DNA from: Candidatus Neptunochlamydia vexilliferae
GTDB lineage: Bacteria > Chlamydiota > Chlamydiia > Chlamydiales > Simkaniaceae
DNA length: 64,000 nt
Direction of reading: 5' to 3'
Assembly (NCBI RefSeq): GCF_015356785.1
Contig: NZ_JAAEJV010000002.1
Span: 1 to 64,000, forward strand
Below the pieces are notes generated by a model. That model was not told the origin of the DNA. It saw only the letters and a program-made list of their open reading frames with translations, and searched no databases. The position numbers and the translations under genes were made by a program. Positions 1-7,410 of this stretch are shown piece by piece (within the stretch, counting starts at the first letter, position 1; each line of letters opens with the position of its first letter).

Positions 1-60
1 TATAGACAGCTGGCTAACAAATGCGTTTTGTTAAGGTTTATTTGGAAGAAAAACGGAATC

Positions 61-708
61 GTGCACAGGGAGGAGCTTATATGCATTCCTGACACGCCAC
101 TAACCAAGTCTTGCGCGGCTGGCGGACACCTCAACTAGGTGGAACAAAAGTTGTGAAGCGTAGACAGGAAGTAAATAGGCCGTAACAAAAGTGAACAGAG
201 TTGTCCCGAAATGGCTCAAGATGTGAGATTATTGACCCTTTATGCAATAAGGGGAAGACAGAACAAAAGCTACGCTTTGATGAGTAGCCGTAGAATCTCC
301 GGGATCTCAGCTGATGGCATGTTTACAAAAGATTGTGTGTGAACGTGGGAGACCCCTACTTGTCGGGAAGCCGTATCTTTCATTCAAGCCCATGAAGCGA
401 GGTGGAAGAGAAGCAAATAGGGGAGTCAGACCGACTGATAGTACTCCGAGTTTAGGAAAGCTAAGCACATGGGGAAGCGGTCGGCAATTAAGGAAACTAT
501 CGAAGGAAACATGTTCCCTATGCAATGAGGGGGCGGGTCTTTCGTGCAAAAGAAAGGTAAATACCTCACATGAGAAAAGAAATCGATAGTGTAGCAGAAA
601 GATCAACCTATTCTGTGAGACCTTAATTGAACAGCCCGTTGCCGGAAAACGGCACGGCGGGTTGTGTGGGGGTTGGAGCCGTCCACGGGACGGCTCCTTC
701 TACCCGAT
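61..708 (+). ncRNA. ORF-less group II intron (ribozyme)
   Basis: The 3' end is clear. Domain V lies at about 632-665: a hairpin with the AGCCC/GGGTT stem base, a GAAA tetraloop at its tip and the internal ACG bulge. Domain VI follows (667-708): a GC-rich hairpin at 675-697 and an unpaired A at 702, seven bases from a terminal CCGAT, the usual position of the branch-point A. The stretch upstream is rich in short helices and GAAA/ACAAAA loops and has no long ORF, as expected for domains I-IV without a reverse transcriptase. The 5' end is inferred from a GTGCA at 61, close to the GUGYG consensus, and is uncertain. At about 650 nt the element is the size of a bare ribozyme core, so it would need a maturase supplied from elsewhere. 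Confidence 0.72.
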
Positions 709-814
709 AAATTCTGAAAAATCACTATTTTTTCTGGAATTACATGCAAAAAGAAATCCATCCTGGGGTATAGTGTATACTTTACAAACCTAACACAACC
801 CCAGGAGGAGATCA

Positions 815-1942
815 ATGTACCACACCCTATCACAGTATTGGAATAAAATTCAAGGCTCTCTTTTCCCCGAGCTTGAAGAGGAGCTTGGTCCTCTTACTGA
901 AAAACAAATGCAGTTAATAAGTATACTTGAAATGGTTAGGATCGAACAATTCTTGACTTCATCCTTTGGCTGTGTAGGCCGACCTCCAAAAAATCGGCCC
1001 GCTCTCGCTAGAGCGTTTGTCGCAAAAAGCGTATACAATATGGCAACAACAACAGCATTGGTTGATAGATTGAAGTCAGACCTTTCGTTGTGCCAAATTT
1101 GTGGGTGGGAACAAAGAGGACAAGTTCCAGACGAATCAATTTTTTGTAGGGTTTTTGCTGAGTTTTCAGCATCAGAGCTCCCAAAGCGTGTTCATAATGC
1201 TCTGATCAAAAAGGTTTATGAAAACCGGATTATTGGGGATCTTTCTAGAGACTCAACATCTATTAATGCTAGAGAGAGGCCTGCCCCGAAAAAAAAGAAA
1301 AGCAAAAAAGCAAAGAAGAGAGGACGTCCAAAAAAAGGGGAGGAAGCCCCTAAAGAATTGAAACGCCTAGACCGACAGTTGAAGATGACCCAACAAGAAC
1401 GGCTGAACGATCTCCCTAAAAACTGTGATGTAGGGGCAAAAGCCAATAGCAAGGGTAACCGGGAGTATTGGATAGGATATAAATGCCATATTGATACAGC
1501 CAATGGAGACATCCCGATAAGCTGCCTTGTAACATCAGCTTCTCTCCATGACAGCCAAGCTGCTATACCCCTAGCTGAAGAAACTGCTAGTAAAGTCACA
1601 AGCCTCTATGATCTGATGGACTCAGCTTATGACTGCCCTCAAATTATAGAACATAGCAAAAGCCTTGAGCATACTCCAATTATCGATGTAAATCCTCGTC
1701 GAGATGCTCTAGCTAAAGCAGAATTTAAAGCAGAAGCAAAAGCCCAAAAAACAGTCAATTGGAAGCCACCAGAAAAAATAAGATATAATCAGCGCTCATC
1801 CGCTGAAAGGGTTAACAGCCGCCTCAAGGATGACTTTGGCGGTAGAATGATTCGCGTTAGAGGTAATGTTAAAGTAGCCTGTCATCTTATGTTCGGTATT
1901 CTTGCACTGACTGCTGATGCTTTGCTAAATTTGGTTCGTTAA
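815..1942 (+). CDS. DDE transposase (IS5/IS1182/IS4-like)
   Basis: A 375-aa transposase of the DUF772-plus-DDE type. The N-terminal helical region (about 60-140) fits DUF772; the first catalytic Asp is probably in GDLSRDSTSINA, the second in LMDSAYDCP and the Glu in RSSAERVNSRLKDDFGG near the C-terminus. A Lys/Arg-rich insert (about 150-185, with KRGRPKKG) separates the first Asp from the rest, a common feature of IS1182/ISNCY-type proteins. The start has a strong AGGAGG 8 bases upstream. The reading frame is intact, so the element may be active. Terminal repeats are weak: AAATTCTGAAAAATC just after the intron (709-723) resembles, inverted, a TTTTTCAGATTTTTA stretch near 2073. Confidence 0.85.
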   Translation: MYHTLSQYWNKIQGSLFPELEEELGPLTEKQMQLISILEMVRIEQFLTSSFGCVGRPPKNRPALARAFVAKSVYNMATTTALVDRLKSDLSLCQICGWEQRGQVPDESIFCRVFAEFSASELPKRVHNALIKKVYENRIIGDLSRDSTSINARERPAPKKKKSKKAKKRGRPKKGEEAPKELKRLDRQLKMTQQERLNDLPKNCDVGAKANSKGNREYWIGYKCHIDTANGDIPISCLVTSASLHDSQAAIPLAEETASKVTSLYDLMDSAYDCPQIIEHSKSLEHTPIIDVNPRRDALAKAEFKAEAKAQKTVNWKPPEKIRYNQRSSAERVNSRLKDDFGGRMIRVRGNVKVACHLMFGILALTADALLNLVR

Positions 1943-2195
1943 GAAGCTTAAGCTCCTTTATCAGAATACTTCATCCAACAGGAAAGAGCTTCCTCTTGCT
2001 CATAAACAGTCAATTTCAACATATATATTTTTTTAATTCGTCTAAACCAAGGCCGGCTGCTCAGCATTCGAGGTTTTTCAGATTTTTACTGATTTATGAA
2101 CAGTTTTTCCGTTGAATTTTGCAATTGGCTCTGTTGAAAAACAAATTAAAATCTATACCATTTTATGGATGTTAGATTTTTTGTAAATAGATTTG
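1943..2195. other. IS downstream spacer
   Basis: AT-rich spacer between the transposase stop and the end of the fascin-repeat gene. It contains a possible inverted partner of the sequence left of the transposase (about 2070-2088) and a GGCTCTGTTGAAAAAC stretch near 2129 that recalls IS6-type ends, but no matching partner was found. No gene is visible. Confidence 0.4.
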
Positions 2196-3545
2196 TTACC
2201 TCCCCTGAGGGACTAATCTAAAGTCTCTTCTTTCATTTGATTTATTAGTGTGGGTTCCTCTTTTCTCTGCATAGAGTTTCCCATCGCATGAAGAGAGATA
2301 CACTTCTCGTCCATCCTCTAACGATAGATTCACATATCCTTGCCCAGCTGGTTTAATCCTAAAGGAACGCCTATCTGAGGAAGTATTGGAATAAGTGCCT
2401 CTATTTTGTGCATATAGGGTGTGAGTGCTCGCAGACGTAACGTAAAGCTCTCGACCATCTTGCAGTTTGAATTCAAAGTACTCTTTTTGTCCATCTATGG
2501 GGACAATCCTAAAGTTTCTTCGTTTCGGATCTGTATTGGTGTGGGTATTTCTCTTTTCTGCATAGGGGGTTCTGTCTGCAGATGAAACATAGAGCTCTCT
2601 TCCTGTTGGGAGCTCTAAACACCAAATATAATTTTGGGCCTTTATAGCAAGACTCCTGATTTCACTCACACTGCTCATGTAAGGAGTTTGTATCATTCTA
2701 AATGCTCGCCTTGATTCGTCAGTGTTTGTACAAGTATCCCGCTTCTCCGCATAAAACTTATTATCAGCTGAGGAGCGATAGATATCCCGTCCATCACTTA
2801 GTGTTAGGCGGACATGACCATCTATTCTAGACTTGGTAATTTTAAACCGCCTCCTTGCAGTAGCTTTATTCGTATGAGCTCCTCTTTTTTCCGCATAGAG
2901 CTGATTGTTTCTAGAGGAAACATAGAGGTTTCGGCCATCTACAAAGTCGAACTCAAAAAGGCCGCTTCCGACTTGAGTAACCGTGAGCTCTTTACTTGCA
3001 TTGGAAGCAGACAGAGAGTCTGAAAATTTAGAAAAAATACTTCCATTACTTTGATATAGATATCCATTGTGTTTCCCACTACTGGATCCACTGCTAAAGA
3101 CAGCATAACTCCTTGACTTTAACTCATCGATTTGCTCCTGAAGATGCTTGAATTCATCACCAAACCTCTTTTCGATCTTCTCTAAGATGCGGTCCTCTAA
3201 TTCATCGCCTTTTTTATCGATCTTTTTATCAATGAGTATCATCAATTTTAAGGATTCAATTTTTTTTTGAGTTTCTTTAATCTTTTTTGGCCATATATTA
3301 GTTCCCTTTGCGAGGTTTATACTAAATTCAGCAAGGCCACGTCTTGTTTTATACTCGTTAACTTTTTTGAGGCTAGGATATGATGCCCATTCTTTAAGCA
3401 TCATTTTATCAAGGTGTTTTATTTCTCTTTCAGATTTTTTAATCGAATCTAAAGCTTTTTGATTCCAGTCACTATACCGTTTAAGGTCTTTTTCTAACTG
3501 TATAAGTTGCATTTGATTTGAATTTGTTTGTGTAATTGCTGACAT
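2196..3545 (-). CDS. coiled-coil protein with five fascin-like repeats
   Basis: 449 aa. Residues 1 to about 150 are charged and helical, probably a coiled coil (LEKDLKRYSDWNQKALDSIKKSE; later EDRILEKIEKRF). From about residue 185 there are five repeats of about 45 residues with the consensus GRELYVSSAD..YAEKR.THTN....RR.FRI. Spacing and the Y-V-S-S/A-E/F pattern resemble fascin-like beta-trefoil strands, so one or two lectin- or actin-binding trefoils are plausible (inference from pattern only). No signal peptide. The C-terminal ~150 residues are clearly related to the C-terminus of the upstream 1220-aa protein, so the pair arose by duplication. AAGGAG lies just upstream of the start; the gap to the upstream gene is 25 bp, indicating an operon. 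Confidence 0.8.
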   Translation of the reverse strand: MSAITQTNSNQMQLIQLEKDLKRYSDWNQKALDSIKKSEREIKHLDKMMLKEWASYPSLKKVNEYKTRRGLAEFSINLAKGTNIWPKKIKETQKKIESLKLMILIDKKIDKKGDELEDRILEKIEKRFGDEFKHLQEQIDELKSRSYAVFSSGSSSGKHNGYLYQSNGSIFSKFSDSLSASNASKELTVTQVGSGLFEFDFVDGRNLYVSSRNNQLYAEKRGAHTNKATARRRFKITKSRIDGHVRLTLSDGRDIYRSSADNKFYAEKRDTCTNTDESRRAFRMIQTPYMSSVSEIRSLAIKAQNYIWCLELPTGRELYVSSADRTPYAEKRNTHTNTDPKRRNFRIVPIDGQKEYFEFKLQDGRELYVTSASTHTLYAQNRGTYSNTSSDRRSFRIKPAGQGYVNLSLEDGREVYLSSCDGKLYAEKRGTHTNKSNERRDFRLVPQGR

Positions 3546-3570
3546 AATTTTCTCCTTTTAAATTGTTTGT

Positions 3571-6500
3571 TTATTGAAGGACTAACTTAAAGTCTCTTCT
3601 GTTACTTTCTTTATTGGTATGGGTTCCCCGTTTTTCTGCGTATAGTTTGCCGTCTGCTGATGAGACATAAACTTCTCTTTTGTCCCCGAGCGATAGGTTG
3701 ACGCAACCTGATTGAGCGGGAGTAATTTTAAATCTCCTTCGATTTGGACTGGTATTTGTGTATGCATCTCTTTCTTCTGCAAATAAGCAATGGCTTGCAG
3801 CAGAAGTGATATAAAGCTCTCTTCCATCGTGAAGTCTGAGCTCAAAGTATCCTTCTTTCCCCGATGCAGGATTGATCTTGAAGCTCCTTCTATCACGGGC
3901 TTTATTGGTGTGGGTATCTCTCTTTTCTGCATAGGGAATTCTGTCTGCAGATGAAACATAGAGCTCTCGTTCTGTAGGAAGTTCTAGGGTCCAGTACCTC
4001 TTTTGATACTTTTTTATCATGGCATTGATCTGACTGGCACGATCCATCAATGGAGTTCTTTCTAGTCTAAAGTTTCTTAAGGAAGAAACTTTATTTGTCT
4101 CCTGTCCACGCTTTGCCGCTTTTAGCTTATTCCCTTCTTTTGAAGATATATGAAGCTCCCTTCTATCCTGTAAAGAGAAGGTAAAATACCCACTTCCAGC
4201 ATAAGTAGCTTTAAATCTCCGTCTTTCAGATTCAGTGTTGGTGTGTGTTCTCCTTGTTTCAGCATATAAGGTGCTATCTGCGGAAGAGATGTAAAGGTTT
4301 TTTCCGTTTAAGAGGTCGATTTCAAAGTACCCCTTTTGGTTTCTGACCGGAATGAGTTTAAATTCTCTTCTAAAAGCTGAGGTATTTGTATAAGCATCTC
4401 GCTTTTCAGCGTAGGGTATGCTGTCAGCAGAAGAAACATACAGCTCTTTATCCGCTTGATTTCTAAAGCGGAAGAGGTAGTCTTTGCTTTGCTGAATGAG
4501 TTTATCAATCGGTGAAGCGGAGTCTATAGACCTAGCGGCATGGTTATTGCTTGACCCAGGTTTATTTATACCAGAAGATTCTGGGTGCTTATAAGAAAAA
4601 TCGGCTACTTGACGTGTCATAACCTGGGTAAGGATCTTTTTATAAGCCGTTGTTTTTTCAGATTCATGCTCCATAAGTGCTTGTCCAATGGAAGATCTAA
4701 GTTCCATAAGCTTTCCCAGCAATTCACGCTGCTGATAAAGAGGGCGGTTGACTTGATGGTAGGTAGGCAAAGGAGCATAGGAAGAATTTCCTTTATCTGG
4801 CGAGAAGCTAATAAACCACTGTTTATTTATCCTTCTATATCCACAGTGCGAACCGAGAACACGTTTAAATATATCTTCCCGATCACCCTTTAATGCATTC
4901 CCATATCTCAGTGGAAGAGAGCTGGTTTTTTCCCTAATGTACTCAACGATAAAGTTGTCAAAAAAGGGGTGGTTTCCTCCTTTGATTTGTGCTGTAACAA
5001 GGTCTCTTGCTTCTTTAAACTTATGGTGACCAGGACCTTCCGCTAAAATAGGAATGATATAGGGAAGGACTCTATCTCCTCCAAGGAGAGTCTGTTGAGC
5101 AATTGTTACTTCAATAAGTTTTTGAAGCTGCTTGAGGATGATTGTTGCACGAGCTCCTGGACGACTAGAGAGAAGCTCTTCAAAGGTAAACAGCCTCCCT
5201 CCACTTTTTATAAAAGGAAGGTATTTTTGCATTTTTAAAAGAAGCTCAGAAAACTCAATCACTGTTTCTGGAACTAAATAGTTATATAAGTGGTTGTATA
5301 CATGTTTGGCATGTTCCAATGAACCGATAGCTTTTTGTTCTGCACTTCTGAATCGATCTTCCCTTTGCTTAAGCCCCTTGTAAGATTTCATTGGAATGAG
5401 TAGAGGACTAACATCCCGCCTTGGTCCTTCTGTTAGAAGCTCTTTTTTGAAGAAGCTAATCAAAGGCTGCCATACACACTTATCAAACTTAAGATATGCA
5501 TCAAGTTGGACTTTATTTTCATTTTCACTTGAGATGGCAAAAAACTTATAGTCATGGCTCAGTGCGCTTTCAAATGCATCAACTGCATTCAGTAGCTTTC
5601 TTCCATTTTTATCAGTCACCATAAAACGGTGTAGGCCCTCATAGGAGGTAAAGCGTCCCTCGATAAAATCATACTCTTGAGGAGTTACCTCAAGGCCTTT
5701 AAAAACTGCATGAGCATCTCGTATTAACTTAAAGTGGTTATAGACGTTTAACCTTATGCCAAAAAAAATGTACTCTTTAATCTGAGAAATCTCTTTTAGA
5801 ATATTTTTTTCCGTCTGTTCGATCTGCTGGCTGACAAGCTCGATCCGCTTATAAATTTTATGTTGTCCTTCCATAAGTTGATTCAGGGCTGTGAACATTT
5901 TCTGCTGGTTTTTCATAATCTTTTGTTGCCCCTCGGAAAGAGCATTTAGCCCTTTAAAGACTTGATCGAATTGGTTCATAATTTGCTTATGGCGGACCGC
6001 TGCAACATCAGGCCCTTTCTTTCCTATCAGCCCGAATAGTGACTGGGCTGCTCCCATAAAGTTTCCAGTCATCGCGTGGATAGCAATGTTACCCACTTGC
6101 ATCCCAACCTCGACCATTTTTCGTGTTTTTGGAGGAATATATGCGCCAAAGGTATCTGCAGCTTGAAGCAAGATAGATGCACCATTCATCGCAAATTGGG
6201 CAGTTCTTATCATCTCCCTTTTTTGAACGGCTGCCTCAAGCATTTCTTTTCTATGAGCCTGCTCAGGAAAAGCCCCCGAACGGATTGCCTCCAGTTGCTT
6301 TTCCGGACTTAACTCCCCAAACATCATGTCTTTAACAATATGAATTTGCTGAGCATTATTTAAAATAGCTCTTCTATTTCCCTGAACCCCACCCTGAAGT
6401 TTTTTAATCTCCTCATAATTACGTTGAACCCTACCATTTATATGATCCATTTTCCTTCCAAAAACATCTATGTTTTTTTGAAGGCTCTGTACTGCTCGAT

Positions 6501-7233
6501 AGGTTTTCTGTTGGGTTTTCATTAGTCCGGTGGTCACTGCTTCTAAGTTACCTACATCGTGCTGTAGATCTCCAATTTGAGCACCGAAGATGGCTCCCAT
6601 ATTCTGCATATTTTTTTGAAGGGATTCAGCTACATACTGCATTGCAACTGGTTGGGCATTTTCATCAAACTCTGTGAGGCTTTTAGAAGGATTTTCTCGA
6701 AGAGAAGAGAAGAGCCGTTCTCTTGCTCGCTCACTTTGCTGCTGCTCAGAAAGAGAGGAATCGGCTAAAATCTGGTTGATGTCATTTTGAAATGCATTTT
6801 GTTTAGAACTACTTAACCCTTGAAGATGTTCTGCTAAAATATTTTTAGCAGAAGCCTTTCCCCTTTTATCCATTTCATCAATGGCAAAACCCATGATTTT
6901 ATCAACGCCCCATTGGGCTGCCCCAACAACAACTTTGCCTGTTCCTACTTTTCCAACGCTGAAGGCTTTATTAAGAACCTCTCTTCCTATGTGCATTGGA
7001 ACCATTGCTATTTCATGATTCCTCATCCGTTTTTTATATTGATCTGCAAACATCTGGATTTGCTCAAGTTCACTTGCTGATGTCCAGTTTCTTTCATTGG
7101 CATCTACCTGGGATGCAAATGCGTTGTCTCCATCTCTTTTTTTGACTTCAAAGCAAACGAGTTGTTTGACATCTAGCGAAGCAGATGATTCTATGATCTT
7201 CTGTCTATGGTTTGATAAGTTTTCTACTGACAT
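3571..7233 (-). CDS. large coiled-coil protein with six C-terminal fascin-like repeats
   Basis: 1220 aa, not recognised as a named family. Residues about 82-118 are hydrophobic and Gly-rich (VGKVGTGKVVVGAAQWGVD); about 200-300 is a long coiled coil; about 335-405 is a second amphipathic/hydrophobic stretch (FAMNGASILLQ, VGNIAIHAMTGNFMGAA); about 405-480 is again coiled coil (ISQIKEYIFFG at its end). A mainly helical middle follows and, from about residue 925, six repeats of the GRELYVSSAD..YAEKR type also found in the next gene. Helix-hydrophobic-helix plus a carbohydrate- or actin-binding-like tail is reminiscent of alpha-pore-forming toxins, but that is inference. AAGGAG is at 7241-7246 and a TTGACA-type promoter at 7264-7291. 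It lies downstream of the caspase-like gene on the same strand. Confidence 0.8.
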   Translation of the reverse strand: MSVENLSNHRQKIIESSASLDVKQLVCFEVKKRDGDNAFASQVDANERNWTSASELEQIQMFADQYKKRMRNHEIAMVPMHIGREVLNKAFSVGKVGTGKVVVGAAQWGVDKIMGFAIDEMDKRGKASAKNILAEHLQGLSSSKQNAFQNDINQILADSSLSEQQQSERARERLFSSLRENPSKSLTEFDENAQPVAMQYVAESLQKNMQNMGAIFGAQIGDLQHDVGNLEAVTTGLMKTQQKTYRAVQSLQKNIDVFGRKMDHINGRVQRNYEEIKKLQGGVQGNRRAILNNAQQIHIVKDMMFGELSPEKQLEAIRSGAFPEQAHRKEMLEAAVQKREMIRTAQFAMNGASILLQAADTFGAYIPPKTRKMVEVGMQVGNIAIHAMTGNFMGAAQSLFGLIGKKGPDVAAVRHKQIMNQFDQVFKGLNALSEGQQKIMKNQQKMFTALNQLMEGQHKIYKRIELVSQQIEQTEKNILKEISQIKEYIFFGIRLNVYNHFKLIRDAHAVFKGLEVTPQEYDFIEGRFTSYEGLHRFMVTDKNGRKLLNAVDAFESALSHDYKFFAISSENENKVQLDAYLKFDKCVWQPLISFFKKELLTEGPRRDVSPLLIPMKSYKGLKQREDRFRSAEQKAIGSLEHAKHVYNHLYNYLVPETVIEFSELLLKMQKYLPFIKSGGRLFTFEELLSSRPGARATIILKQLQKLIEVTIAQQTLLGGDRVLPYIIPILAEGPGHHKFKEARDLVTAQIKGGNHPFFDNFIVEYIREKTSSLPLRYGNALKGDREDIFKRVLGSHCGYRRINKQWFISFSPDKGNSSYAPLPTYHQVNRPLYQQRELLGKLMELRSSIGQALMEHESEKTTAYKKILTQVMTRQVADFSYKHPESSGINKPGSSNNHAARSIDSASPIDKLIQQSKDYLFRFRNQADKELYVSSADSIPYAEKRDAYTNTSAFRREFKLIPVRNQKGYFEIDLLNGKNLYISSADSTLYAETRRTHTNTESERRRFKATYAGSGYFTFSLQDRRELHISSKEGNKLKAAKRGQETNKVSSLRNFRLERTPLMDRASQINAMIKKYQKRYWTLELPTERELYVSSADRIPYAEKRDTHTNKARDRRSFKINPASGKEGYFELRLHDGRELYITSAASHCLFAEERDAYTNTSPNRRRFKITPAQSGCVNLSLGDKREVYVSSADGKLYAEKRGTHTNKESNRRDFKLVLQ

Positions 7234-7263
7234 TGCGCGTCTCCTTGTTAAAAAAAAACCAAC

Positions 7264-7291
7264 AATATTAAAAATGTATTTTTTATGTCAA
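7264..7291 (-). promoter_or_regulatory. sigma70-like promoter of the 1220-aa gene
   Basis: On the minus strand a perfect TTGACA (7286-7291) is followed by TAAAAAATACATTTTT and an AATATT/TAATAT -10 (7264-7270). The same TTGACATAAAAAAT core followed by CAT and a T-run occurs in front of the 49-aa ORF at 9874, suggesting common control. Confidence 0.6.
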
Positions 7292-7410
7292 CAAATTTCG
7301 AAAAAAATCTAAAATAGTCAATATTTTCCCGTTTGGATACTAGAGAAAGTGTGGTTTTGCGAGGAGTTTTTCTGGATTGTTGTAGATTCGGGGTGTAAGT
7401 TGAGCTTGAA

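Noticed and set aside
1-60. 5' exon gene of the group II intron
   Set aside because: Only 60 bases remain and no coding frame or exon-binding match could be supported.
314-589. Open frame of 91 codons within the group II intron
   Set aside because: No reverse transcriptase or maturase motif; the stretch is better explained as ribozyme sequence.
2129-2144. GGCTCTGTTGAAAAAC, similar to IS6-family ends
   Set aside because: No inverted partner and no IS6 transposase nearby.
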